Shown here in pieces: positions 1 to 6,457 of a DNA stretch of 8,569 nt. Position 1 is the first letter of the stretch. Every line of letters starts with the position of its first letter. Under the pieces are notes generated by a model. The model made no database searches, was not told the origin of the DNA, and was given only the letters and a program-made list of their open reading frames with translations. Origin of the DNA: Deltaproteobacteria bacterium (lineage in GTDB: Bacteria > Desulfobacterota_C > Deferrisomatia > Deferrisomatales > JACRMM01); contig JACRCS010000920.1 in NCBI GenBank assembly GCA_016218905.1, positions 1 through 8,569 on the forward strand, given 5' to 3'. A program made the position numbers and the translations under genes.

Positions 1-333
1 CGCCTTCCCGGAGGAGAAGCCGGTGAAGGCGTACATGTACGTGACGCTGACTCCGGCGGCGATCAGCGGCCGGAGGACGTGGGCGAGGCTGTCCGGCTGG
101 TCCTCGATCTCGACCGCCACGACGTCGTCCACCCGGGCCGGGAAGTGCTTCTCCATCATAATGTGGCGGGCCGTTGCGACGTCGGAGACGATGAGCCGCA
201 GAACGCCGAAGTCCGCCGTGTCGACGAGGCTCAAGGCGCGCAGGTTGATCCCCGCCTCCCCCAGGGCGTGGGTCGCCTCGTAGAGCCGTCCGGGCGAGTT
301 CTCGAGGAAGATCGAAATCTGTTTGAGCTTCAT
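1..333 (-). CDS. Tandem ACT-domain regulatory protein (3' end cut by window edge)
   Basis: Reading leftward from an ATG at 331-333, the first 111 residues are visible and the frame is open to the window edge. It starts MKLKQISIFLENSPGRLYEA, the typical opening of an ACT domain (beta strand, then N-x-P-G-R-L turn), followed by a GINLRALSLVDTADFGVLRL stretch. A second ACT repeat begins near residue 71 (VVAVEIEDQPDSLAHVLRPL), with a GVSVTYMYAF strand near residues 94-103. Stand-alone double-ACT proteins of about 140 residues bind amino acids and are often found near phenylacetate-CoA ligase or indolepyruvate oxidoreductase genes. About 30 residues are probably missing here. The start lies 7 nt after the stop of the upstream small gene, so the two are probably one transcript. 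The ligand and target cannot be told from this fragment. The family call is secure; the specific role is not. Confidence 0.88.
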   Translation of the reverse strand, partial: MKLKQISIFLENSPGRLYEATHALGEAGINLRALSLVDTADFGVLRLIVSDVATARHIMMEKHFPARVDDVVAVEIEDQPDSLAHVLRPLIAAGVSVTYMYAFTGFSSGKA

Positions 334-340
334 GGCGGCC

Positions 341-517
341 CTACTTCTTCCGGTAGACGTTGAGGCCCACCTTCTCCTCGCGGTCGGGGATGGCAGCGTT
401 TCCCTCGGTGGTCGCCACGATGATGGTCTTCCCCGACGACGAGGGGCCGAACTCCTTCGTGAGATCGACCTTGATCGTCAGGATGTTGCCTTCCACGCTC
501 ATTTCCACGTTCTTCAT
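341..517 (-). CDS. Conserved small protein of unknown function, 58 aa
   Basis: This is a 58-residue protein starting MKNVEMSVEGNILTIKVDL and ending GLNVYRKK. The open frame extends further upstream to 592, but the start at 515-517 is chosen because a strong ribosome site (GGAGGAGG on the minus strand, about 522-529) sits a few bases before it, and the upstream extension is low-complexity Arg/Gly-rich sequence unlike a protein. A GTG directly before the ATG is an alternative. The sequence alternates hydrophobic and polar residues like a small beta-sheet protein, with a central FGPSSSGKTIIVATTEGN segment. GPSSSGKT looks superficially like a Walker A loop, but the protein is too short to be an ATPase. 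I recall closely similar small proteins annotated as hypothetical in other Gram-negative bacteria. It is 7 nt upstream of the ACT-domain gene and probably co-transcribed with it. Function unknown. Confidence 0.8.
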   Translation of the reverse strand: MKNVEMSVEGNILTIKVDLTKEFGPSSSGKTIIVATTEGNAAIPDREEKVGLNVYRKK

Positions 518-563
518 CACGCCTCCTCCGGCTGATGATCGCTCCCGCGCTCGTCGCTCTCCG

Positions 564-688
564 CCGTCCTGGCGTCCACGACGCGAGCGCATCCTGAGCT
601 CGTCCTACGTGATCTCTCCCGGGCTCATCGATCCCGGCCGTCCTGCCCTCCGCGATCCGAGCTCGTCCTGAGCTCGTTCGCGATCCGA
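564..688. repeat. Short degenerate direct repeats
   Basis: Several short words recur. GAGCTCGTCCT occurs at 596-606 and 659-669, with a truncated GAGCTCGT at 670-677. CGCGATCCGA occurs at 651-660 and 679-688. CCGTCCTG occurs at 564-571 and 638-645. The spacings differ (63, 28 and 74 bp), so this is not a clean tandem array; it looks like decayed or recombined short duplications in non-coding DNA. No function is evident. Confidence 0.4.
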
Positions 689-815
689 ACCCTTCCTGGG
701 GGCTCGACCAGCCGCGCGGTTGGTTGCTGTTCCCCCTTCTTACCAGGAGCGGCGCCCTTCCGTCACGCCCGTTTTTCCGCCGACCCCGCCGAACGCGGGC
801 GGTCCGCGGTTTCTG

Positions 816-845
816 TTCCCAGGAAACGCGCCGCCGGTATAAGAT
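816..845 (+). promoter_or_regulatory. Possible promoter for the ferredoxin-hemB unit
   Basis: GGTATAAGAT at 836-845 offers a sigma-70-like -10 element (TATAAG at 838-843 or TAAGAT at 840-845) and stands out in an otherwise GC-rich gap. The matching -35 is weak: TTCCCA at 816-821, spaced 16 or 18 bp from the two -10 choices. Transcription would begin near 850, giving a leader of about 70 nt. Plausible from sequence only. Confidence 0.4.
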
Positions 846-919
846 GGCCGCTTCGAGGAGTCGAGCCCAAGACGGGTTCGGATCGCGAGGCGCAGGGATG
901 CGCGAGAGAGATCAAGCCC

Positions 920-1228
920 ATGGGAGAGCGACGGAAGAAGGAAGGGACCACGGGGATCGAGGAGCGGCTCTACGTCGACGAGTCGCGGCCCGATCGGACG
1001 TCCCACATCGACATCGTGAGACCCGACGCGTGCCCCGAGTGCGCGGGGAGGGAGTGCGTCGCGGTCTGCCCCTCGGGCACCTATCGGTGGAGCGAGGAGC
1101 AGGGACGCATCCAGGTGAGCTTCGAGAACTGTCTCGAGTGCGGCTCGTGCCGGATCGTCTGCCCGCGCTCGAACGTCTCCTGGCGCTACCCCATGGGCGG
1201 GATGGGCATCTGCTATCGTTACGGCTGA
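920..1228 (+). CDS. fixX: FixX-like ferredoxin, two [4Fe-4S] clusters
   Basis: This 102-residue protein matches the FixX family, the ferredoxin partner of ETF:quinone oxidoreductase (FixC) in the electron-bifurcating FixABCX and fatty-acid oxidation systems. Residues 13-31 ([12 protein letters not shown]...HIDI) match the FixX N-terminal strand. Cysteines 38, 41, 46 and 50 (the last followed by Pro) form one cluster set. The [12 protein letters not shown] motif (Cys71, 74, 77, 81) forms the second, and the C-terminus [13 protein letters not shown] is the FixX signature ending. An extra Cys98 lies in that tail. The charged first 12 residues are an extension over most relatives. No other start is available in frame, and the ribosome site (GAGAGAG, 904-910) is weak. 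No fixA, fixB or fixC is in the window, so its redox partner is elsewhere. hemB follows after 13 nt, suggesting co-transcription. The family is clear; FixX in the strict sense is less certain. Confidence 0.85.
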   Translation: MGERRKKEGTTGIEERLYVDESRPDRTSHIDIVRPDACPECAGRECVAVCPSGTYRWSEEQGRIQVSFENCLECGSCRIVCPRSNVSWRYPMGGMGICYRYG

Positions 1229-1241
1229 AGGAGCAAAGCGA

Positions 1242-2216
1242 ATGGATTTTCCCAGATTGCGCATGCGCCGGCTGCGCAAGAACGACACCCTGAGGCGCCT
1301 GACCCGAGAGACGGCCCTGAGCCCCTCGGACTTCATCTACCCGCTGTTCATCCGGGAAGGCCGGGGAGTGCGGAGCCCGATCGTCAGCATGCCCGGGCAG
1401 GCCCAGCTCTCCGTCGACGAAGCGGTGAAGGAGGCGCGGGCGGCCTGGGACCTCGACGTCCCCGCCGTGATCCTCTTCGGGATCCCGGACCACAAGGACG
1501 CCGTCGGCTCCTCCGCCTACGCCGACGACGGAATCATCCAGCGGGCGATCCGGGAGCTGAAGGAAGCTCTGCCCGCCCTCTGCGTCATGACCGACGTCTG
1601 CCTCTGTGAGTACACGGACCACGGCCACTGCGGGATCATCGAGAACGGCGACGTGGCGAACGACGCCACCCTCGACGCGCTCGTCAAGGAGGCACTCTCC
1701 CACGCCCGCGCGGGTGCCGACCTGGTGGCGCCCTCCGACATGATGGACGGCCGGGTCGCGGCCATCCGGCAGGCGCTCGACGCCGACGGCTTCGGGAACG
1801 TGCCGGTCATGGCCTACGCCGCCAAGTTCGCGAGCACGTTCTACGGGCCCTTCCGAGACGCCGCCGAGTCGCCTCCGAAGTTCGGCGACCGCCGCTCCTA
1901 TCAGATGGATCCCGGCAACGCGCGCGAGGCCCTGCGCGAGGTCGAGCTCGACATCCGGGAAGGAGCCGACATCGTGATGGTGAAGCCCGCCCTGCCGTAC
2001 CTCGACATCATCCGGCAGGTCAAGGACACTTTCGGCTACCCCACGGCCGCTTACAACGTGAGCGGCGAGTACTCGATGCTGAAGGCCATGGACCGGCTCG
2101 GATGGGGAGACGGCCGCGGGCTCATGATGGAGAGCCTCCTCTCCATCAAGCGGGCCGGAGCGGACATGATCCTCACCTACTTCGCGCCGGAGGCGGCCCG
2201 GGCCCTTCAGGGGTAG
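1242..2216 (+). CDS. hemB: Delta-aminolevulinic acid dehydratase (porphobilinogen synthase)
   Basis: The enzyme condenses two 5-aminolevulinate molecules into porphobilinogen, the first common step to haem, sirohaem and cobalamin, in the cytoplasm. At 324 residues it has the normal family length. The zinc-binding cysteines lie in [14 protein letters not shown] (Cys120, Cys122, Cys130), so this is the zinc-dependent type, not the aspartate-rich magnesium type. The two active-site lysines are Lys195 in [17 protein letters not shown] and the Schiff-base Lys248 in [13 protein letters not shown]. The C-terminal YNVSGEYSM and the N-terminal RPR-like arm ([11 protein letters not shown]) also fit. 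The start is supported by AAGGAG at 1228-1233, 8 nt upstream, which overlaps the ferredoxin stop codon and suggests translational coupling. I see no defect in the gene. Confidence 0.97.
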   Translation: MDFPRLRMRRLRKNDTLRRLTRETALSPSDFIYPLFIREGRGVRSPIVSMPGQAQLSVDEAVKEARAAWDLDVPAVILFGIPDHKDAVGSSAYADDGIIQRAIRELKEALPALCVMTDVCLCEYTDHGHCGIIENGDVANDATLDALVKEALSHARAGADLVAPSDMMDGRVAAIRQALDADGFGNVPVMAYAAKFASTFYGPFRDAAESPPKFGDRRSYQMDPGNAREALREVELDIREGADIVMVKPALPYLDIIRQVKDTFGYPTAAYNVSGEYSMLKAMDRLGWGDGRGLMMESLLSIKRAGADMILTYFAPEAARALQG

Positions 2217-2247
2217 ACCGCGGCGCGGAAACCACTCGGGCGCAGGT

Positions 2248-2273
2248 CCGGTCGGACCGATCGGTCCGATCGG
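2248..2273. promoter_or_regulatory. Strong palindrome/hairpin between hemB and polA
   Basis: TCGGACCGATCGGTCCGA at 2252-2269 is an 18-bp perfect palindrome. With flanking bases it makes an 11-bp stem (one G-U pair) with a GATC tetraloop over 2248-2273. It lies 31 nt after the hemB stop and about 43 nt before polA. No T-run follows, so it is not a classical intrinsic terminator. It could be a dyad operator, a U-less terminator or an RNA processing/stability hairpin. The word CCGATCGG is also directly repeated at 2257-2264 and 2266-2273. Confidence 0.55.
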
Positions 2274-2316
2274 CCGCGCCCACTCCCCACCCCGCTCTAG
2301 CCCCCATCGAGGACTC

Positions 2317-4854
2317 ATGGCGCGTTATTACCTGGTGGACGGCACGAACCTCCTCTACCGCGCCTACCACGCGCTCCAGAGCTTCCGCACGTCCAAGGGC
2401 CTCCCCACCCACGCCGCGTACGGGTTCACCTCGATGATGCTGCGGGTCCTGCGTGAGCACGCGCCGGACACCGTCGCCGTCATCTTCGATCCGCCGGGCC
2501 CTACCCAGAAGCACAAGCTCTACGCCGACTACAAGGCGAGCCGCGAGCGGGCGCCCGACGACCTCCTCGTCCAGATCCCCTACGTCCACCGTATCCTGGA
2601 GGCGCTCGGCATCCGGATCCTGATCCAGGAGGGTTTCGAGGCCGACGACGTCCTCGGCACCCTCGCCCGAAAGCTCGTCGAGCAGGGGCACGAGGTGACC
2701 CTGGTGACCGGCGACAAGGACTTCTGCCAGCTCGTGAGCGAGCGTCTGCGCCTCCTCGACACCATGCGGGACAAGATCACCGGACCCGCGGAGGTCGTGG
2801 AGCGTTTCGGCGTCCCGCCGGACCGGGTCGTGGAGATCCTGTCGCTGACCGGCGACGCCATCGACGACCTGCCAGGGGTTCCCGGTGTCGGGATCAAGAC
2901 CGCGGCCCAGCTCCTCGCCAAGTACGGAACTCTCGAGGCGGTCGTCGACCGCGCCGGGGAAGAGAAGGGAAAGAAGGGCGAGGCCCTCCGGGAGTTCGGA
3001 GGGCGCGCGCTGTCCAACCGGGCCCTGGTGACCATCGACACGGACGTCTGCCTGCCCCCGGAGGCGGACCGCCTCGAGCAGCGCCCCGTGGATCGAGCCC
3101 GCCTCGGCGCGCTCTTCCGAGAGCTCGAGTTCGTGAAGTTCCTGAAGGAGCTGGACCTCGAGAAGGAGCTCTCCCCGGAGGCGCCCGCGGCGGCGCCGGC
3201 CGCGCCCCGAACCGCGCCCCCGGTCCCCGAGGACTGGATCGCCGTGGCTCCGGCGGCCGGCGGCGTCGCTTGGGGCTTCGCGGCCGCGTCTGGAGAGGCG
3301 GTGGCGCTGGCTGCGGACGCGCTCGGAAGCCTCCCCGGGTCTTGGAGGGAACAGCTGCGGGACGCGCACCGGCCCATCGTGGGTCACGGGCTCAAGCTCG
3401 CCTGCCTCGCTCTCAACCGACACGGCATCCCTGCCAGCGGCATCCGCCTCGACTGCGAGGTCGCCGCCTACCTCCTCGCGCCGGGAAGGCGCACCTACGC
3501 CCTCGAAGATCTTGCGCGAGACCGCAGCGCGCCCTCGCCCTCGGCAGCCGAGCCCCTGGAGCAGGCGCAGGAGAGAGCGCGCGCGTCCCTCGCGCTCGCG
3601 AAGCTCCTGGAGGAGGAACTCGAGGAGGCCGGGCTCTCCGCCCTCTACCGGGAGGTCGAGAACCCCCTCATCCCGATCCTCGCCGATATGGAAGGGGCCG
3701 GGGTCCGGGTCGACTCCGCCGCCCTGGCGAGCCTCAGCGCCGAGTACGCCGGGCGGATCGCCGGCCTGGAGACCCGCATGTTCGAGCTCGCCGGCGAGCC
3801 CTTCAGCACCCAGAGCCCGAAACAGCTGGCGACGATCCTCTTCGAGAAGCTGAAGCTTCCCACCGGCCGGAAGACTGCCACGGGCTACTCTACCGACGCG
3901 GCGGTCCTGGAAGAGCTCGCCCTGTCTCACCCGCTCCCGGCCCTCATCATCGAGCACCGAAACCTCTGCAAGCTGAAGAGCACCTTCATCGACGCCCTCC
4001 CCGCGCTCGTCGACGCCCGCACGGGCCGGATTCACGCGAGCTTCCACCAGACCGTCACGGCTACGGGACGGCTCAGCTCCAGCTCCCCGAACCTCCAGAA
4101 CATTCCGGTCCGCGGCGAAGAGGGACGACGCATCCGAGAGGCGTTCATCGCGGGCCCCGGCACGCTCCTTCTCTCCGCCGACTACTCGCAGATCGAGCTG
4201 AGGATCCTCGCCCACCTCTGCCACGACCCGGTGCTCGTCGAGGTCTTCCGCACCGGCCGGGACATCCACGCCGAGACGGCGAGCCGCATCTTCGGCGTGC
4301 CTCTGGAGGCCGTAGATCACCGCATGCGCCGGGAGGCGAAGACCGTCAATTTCGGCATCCTCTACGGCATCAGCCCCTTCGGACTCGCCCGGCAGCTCGG
4401 CATCGGGCGCGAGGCGGCGGCAAAAATGATCGAAGCCTACTTCCACCAGTTCCCCCGGGTGCGGGCCTTCCTCGACGGCCTCGTCGAGCGCGCCCGGGCG
4501 ACCGGCGTGGCCGAGACCCTCTTCGGGCGGAAGAGGCCCATCCCCGAGCTCCACTCTCGTAACCGGGCGCAACGCGAGTTCGCGGAGCGGACCGCCGTCA
4601 ACACGCCGATCCAGGGCACGGCGGCCGACCTCATCAAGAAGGCCATGGTACGGGCCGTGCAAGAGCTCGACGCTCGCGGGGTCGACGCGCGGCTCATCCT
4701 TCAGATCCACGACGAGCTCGTCTTCGAAGTGCAGGAGGAGCACGTCGAGCAGGCGGGCCTGGCTGTCCGGACCGCCATGGAGGGAGCCGCGGACTTCCGC
4801 GTGCCGCTCGCCGTCGAGGTGGCGTGGGGCAAGAACTGGTACGAGGCACATTGA
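2317..4854 (+). CDS. polA: DNA polymerase I, proofreading domain degenerate
   Basis: Pol I fills gaps, replaces RNA primers on the lagging strand and serves excision repair. The 845 residues carry an N-terminal 5' nuclease (about 1-285) with metal-binding acidic residues at VDGTN (Asp8), FDPPG (Asp58), GFEADD (Glu108, Asp110, Asp111), TGDKD (Asp133, Asp135) and GDAIDDLPGVPGVG (Asp180, Asp183/184). A Pro/Ala-rich linker (about 286-304) follows. The 3'-5' exonuclease-like domain (about 305-440) has lost its catalytic acids: no DTET motif, and the ExoII-like segment reads GHGLKLACLAL with Ala for Asp. The polymerase domain is intact: motif A SADYSQIELR (Asp622), motif B with Arg671, Lys675, Phe679 and Tyr683, and motif C HDE 798-800. 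Phe679 at the sugar-selecting position predicts discrimination against dideoxynucleotides, as in E. coli. GAGG (2309-2312) precedes the ATG. The next gene starts within about 15 nt. Confidence 0.97.
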   Translation: MARYYLVDGTNLLYRAYHALQSFRTSKGLPTHAAYGFTSMMLRVLREHAPDTVAVIFDPPGPTQKHKLYADYKASRERAPDDLLVQIPYVHRILEALGIRILIQEGFEADDVLGTLARKLVEQGHEVTLVTGDKDFCQLVSERLRLLDTMRDKITGPAEVVERFGVPPDRVVEILSLTGDAIDDLPGVPGVGIKTAAQLLAKYGTLEAVVDRAGEEKGKKGEALREFGGRALSNRALVTIDTDVCLPPEADRLEQRPVDRARLGALFRELEFVKFLKELDLEKELSPEAPAAAPAAPRTAPPVPEDWIAVAPAAGGVAWGFAAASGEAVALAADALGSLPGSWREQLRDAHRPIVGHGLKLACLALNRHGIPASGIRLDCEVAAYLLAPGRRTYALEDLARDRSAPSPSAAEPLEQAQERARASLALAKLLEEELEEAGLSALYREVENPLIPILADMEGAGVRVDSAALASLSAEYAGRIAGLETRMFELAGEPFSTQSPKQLATILFEKLKLPTGRKTATGYSTDAAVLEELALSHPLPALIIEHRNLCKLKSTFIDALPALVDARTGRIHASFHQTVTATGRLSSSSPNLQNIPVRGEEGRRIREAFIAGPGTLLLSADYSQIELRILAHLCHDPVLVEVFRTGRDIHAETASRIFGVPLEAVDHRMRREAKTVNFGILYGISPFGLARQLGIGREAAAKMIEAYFHQFPRVRAFLDGLVERARATGVAETLFGRKRPIPELHSRNRAQREFAERTAVNTPIQGTAADLIKKAMVRAVQELDARGVDARLILQIHDELVFEVQEEHVEQAGLAVRTAMEGAADFRVPLAVEVAWGKNWYEAH

Positions 4855-4867
4855 GAGGATGCTGAGA

Positions 4868-5530
4868 ATGGATCGCCCCAGGCGCCAAACGGCCGGGAGC
4901 TCCGCGCTCCTCGCCGCCTTCCTCCTTCTCGTGAGCTGTGCCGACGTGACGTGGGGTATCGGAGTGCTGCGGGTCGAAGTTCCCGCCGCCGAAGGAGCTG
5001 CCGCCGGCGGCCCCCTGGTCGAAGTCGTTCGCGCGGGGAACGGCGGCACTCCCGCCTGGAAGGGCGACGCCAAGGGCGCCGCCGCCGGAGTCTCCCTTCC
5101 GCCGGGGCGGTACCGGATCTTCGTGGAAGACCAGGAGACCGGCCTCATCCTCGTCGAGCCGGAAGATCCGGGCGGGCATGCCCTGGCAAAGGGAGAGAGC
5201 CTGGTCGCGATGCCGGAGCTCGCGGGACGAGTCGACGAGGTCCGCGCGAAGGACCGAGCCGAGCGTGGAAAGCTCCACCGAGGCACGTCCGTCCCCGGAG
5301 AGTTGCTGATCCGTTTCGCTCCCGACGCCGGGCTCGCCGCGCGGTACGCCTTCCTGAAGGAGCTCGGGGCCGAGCCGCGGGAAAAGTTCCGGGGACTCGA
5401 TCTCTACCGCGTCCGCGTCTCCGAGCGAGCCGACCTCGACCGGCTCATCGCGGCGCACCGGGGGGACCGCCGCATCCTCTATATCGAGAAGAACCCGGTC
5501 GTGTCCGTGCCGAAGCCGCAGGAGCAGTGA
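4868..5530 (+). CDS. Predicted lipoprotein with stand-alone subtilase-propeptide-like domain
   Basis: The 220 residues begin with an Arg-rich n-region, a hydrophobic core (SSALLAAFLLLVSC) and a lipobox, so Cys24 should be lipidated and the protein anchored to a membrane facing the periplasm or exterior. Residues about 30-120 look like a small beta-sandwich (VLRVEVPA..., VSLPPGRYRIFVED) of carboxypeptidase-regulatory-like type. Residues about 143-210 (PGELLIRFAPDAGLAARYAF ... GLDLYRVRVSERADL ... RILYIEKNPV) resemble the N-terminal prodomain of fervidolysin-type subtilases (I9-like). No protease domain follows: the gene stops 10 residues later. It may therefore be a protease inhibitor, chaperone or relic. 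ATG at 4868 is preferred over 4859 because GAGAGGA (4853-4859) sits 8 nt before it; at 4859 the ribosome site would be on top of the start. It lies between polA and a receiver-domain gene, with gaps of 13 and 3 nt. The lipoprotein and domain calls are inferred by eye. Confidence 0.75.
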   Translation: MDRPRRQTAGSSALLAAFLLLVSCADVTWGIGVLRVEVPAAEGAAAGGPLVEVVRAGNGGTPAWKGDAKGAAAGVSLPPGRYRIFVEDQETGLILVEPEDPGGHALAKGESLVAMPELAGRVDEVRAKDRAERGKLHRGTSVPGELLIRFAPDAGLAARYAFLKELGAEPREKFRGLDLYRVRVSERADLDRLIAAHRGDRRILYIEKNPVVSVPKPQEQ

Positions 5531-5533
5531 CTC

Positions 5534-6103
5534 ATGGGAAAGACGTACCGGTGCGAGGCGTGCGGCGAGGGGGTAGAGGGGTACACGGTAGAGCTCGGAG
5601 GCGGCGTCAGCGAGGTACGCTGCCTCTCCTGCGGGCTGCCGCTGGAGAAGTCAGGCAACCACCGGGGACGCTTCCGGCGCGTTCTCGTCGCCGACGACTC
5701 ACCCTTCTTCACCGAGGGGCTCGAATCGTTTCTCCTGGAGCGGAAGCTGGCGGGCGAGGTCTCGAAGGCCCCGGATGGCGCGCAGGCCCTGGAGCTGGCG
5801 GTCGTCGCGCTCCGCGAGAAGAGGCCGTTCACGCTGGCGGTGCTCGACTTCATGATGCCGCGGCTCAACGGCTTTCACTGCGCGGTGGCGCTCCGTAGCG
5901 TCGAGAAGGCCTTCGCCCCGTCCCGCTGCGCCATCGTGTTCCTCTCCAGCCGCCGGCTCGATCCGAGTTTTCGGCCCGCTCTGGAAGAGCTCAAGCCCGC
6001 CTACTACGTCAACAAGGGAGCGGGCGGCGAGACCGGCCTGCTGGGAGACCGTTTGGAGGCGATCCTGCGCGCAGTCGCCTCGCAGCTCACCCTGGGAACG
6101 TGA
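5534..6103 (+). CDS. Zinc-ribbon plus response-regulator receiver domain protein
   Basis: This 189-residue protein has two parts. Residues 1-40 hold a four-cysteine zinc ribbon (Cys7-x2-Cys10 and Cys30-x2-Cys33, in CEAC and CLSC). Residues about 48-182 form a CheY-like receiver domain: acidic pair Asp54-Asp55 in VLVADDSPFF, phosphoacceptor Asp105 in AVLDFMMPRLNG, the Ser/Thr switch position in VFLSS (Ser138 or Ser139) and the conserved Lys161 in YYVNKG. There is no DNA-binding, GGDEF or other output domain, so it probably acts by protein contact through the ribbon or receiver. No histidine kinase is in the window. The gene begins 3 nt after the lipoprotein stop, and its ribosome site AGGAG (5520-5524) lies inside that gene, so translation of the two is probably coupled. 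Its signal and partner are unknown. Confidence 0.88.
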   Translation: MGKTYRCEACGEGVEGYTVELGGGVSEVRCLSCGLPLEKSGNHRGRFRRVLVADDSPFFTEGLESFLLERKLAGEVSKAPDGAQALELAVVALREKRPFTLAVLDFMMPRLNGFHCAVALRSVEKAFAPSRCAIVFLSSRRLDPSFRPALEELKPAYYVNKGAGGETGLLGDRLEAILRAVASQLTLGT

Positions 6104-6150
6104 GCGCCCGGTCCGGGGCCGGCACGCCACCCCCGTCCGGGGATTGCTGC
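6104..6150. other. Short intergenic with weak hairpins
   Basis: GTCCGGGG is repeated at 6111-6118 and 6135-6142, and CCCC-GTCC-GGGG (6131-6142) can form a short hairpin followed by a mildly T-containing stretch. It may help end the polA-lipoprotein-receiver transcript ahead of the next promoter, but the stem is short and there is no T-run, so I do not call a terminator. Confidence 0.3.
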
Positions 6151-6179
6151 TTGACTTGAAACCTCCCGCCGTCTACCAT
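6151..6179 (+). promoter_or_regulatory. Sigma-70-like promoter for zapB-zapA
   Basis: TTGACT (6151-6156) and TACCAT (6174-6179) are separated by exactly 17 bp, matching the consensus at five of six and four of six positions. Transcription would start near 6186, giving a short leader that still includes the GGAGGT ribosome site at 6192-6197. This also argues that the ATG at 6178, which overlaps the -10, is not the start of the following gene. Confidence 0.7.
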
Positions 6180-6201
6180 GAAAATCGGTCCGGAGGTGCG
6201 T

Positions 6202-6450
6202 ATGCCGTTGGAAAAGCTGGGCCTTCTTGAAGAATTGCTGGAAGGGTTCATCCAACAATTCGTTCAGCTTGAGGAGGAAAAGAGCGTCCTGGAGAAGAGG
6301 CTCGAAGACAAGAGCAGACGCTTGAGTGATCTGGAAGGAGAAGTCGAGGAACTACGGCGGGAACGTGTGTTGATCCGAGAGAGACTTGGCCCCATCGTCG
6401 AGAAGGTCGAGCGGCTCGAGACTTTGGAAGAGGGAGAATCCGGGCTATAG
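6202..6450 (+). CDS. ZapB-like coiled-coil cell-division protein
   Basis: This 82-residue protein is almost entirely charged heptads from about residue 10 to 77 (for example LEEEKSVLEKRLEDKSRRL and LEGEVEELRRERVLIRERL), so it should form a long parallel or antiparallel coiled coil. Its size and its place directly before zapA match the small ZapB-like proteins that bind ZapA and help stack FtsZ filaments at midcell. Coiled coils diverge quickly, so the ZapB link rests mostly on context. The start at 6202 is chosen because GGAGGT (6192-6197) lies 4 nt upstream and the promoter -10 overlaps the earlier in-frame ATG at 6178. The codon use is less GC-extreme than in its neighbours. Its stop TAG overlaps the zapA ribosome site, so the two genes are coupled. 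Confidence 0.8.
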   Translation: MPLEKLGLLEELLEGFIQQFVQLEEEKSVLEKRLEDKSRRLSDLEGEVEELRRERVLIRERLGPIVEKVERLETLEEGESGL

Positions 6451-6457
6451 GGAATCA

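Larger units (their letters stand above)
518..919. other. Divergent intergenic region
   Basis: This gap of about 400 bp separates the leftward small-protein/ACT unit from the rightward ferredoxin/hemB unit. I see no convincing coding frame or tRNA. It contains the short degenerate direct repeats at 564-688, a run of C/T-rich sequence, and a possible promoter just before the ferredoxin gene. Both transcription units must start from here unless they are read through from elsewhere. An imperfect inverted repeat (GCGGTTTC ... GAAACGC, about 806-829) overlaps the possible -35 region; it is too weak to call an operator. Confidence 0.6.

Noticed and set aside
448..471. GPSSSGKT as a Walker A nucleotide-binding loop in the 58-aa protein
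   Set aside because: The protein is too short for a P-loop fold and has no Walker B; the resemblance is likely chance.
360..671. Plus-strand frame of 103 codons across the small-protein gene
   Set aside because: The minus strand has a strong ribosome site and a conserved-looking protein; this frame has no ribosome site and a basic low-complexity tail.
912..2318. Minus-strand open frame of 468 codons opposite the ferredoxin and hemB genes
   Set aside because: No domain is visible and it lies across two well-identified plus-strand genes; it is a composition artefact.
3270..4562. Plus-strand frame of 430 codons inside polA
   Set aside because: It is an out-of-frame reading of polA, rich in Arg, Pro and Gly, with no motifs.
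2173..5286. Very long minus-strand open frame (over 1000 codons) opposite polA
   Set aside because: It is the antisense shadow of a high-GC gene: the translation is low-complexity Arg/Gly/Leu/Asp sequence with no recognisable domain, while the plus strand encodes a textbook DNA polymerase I.
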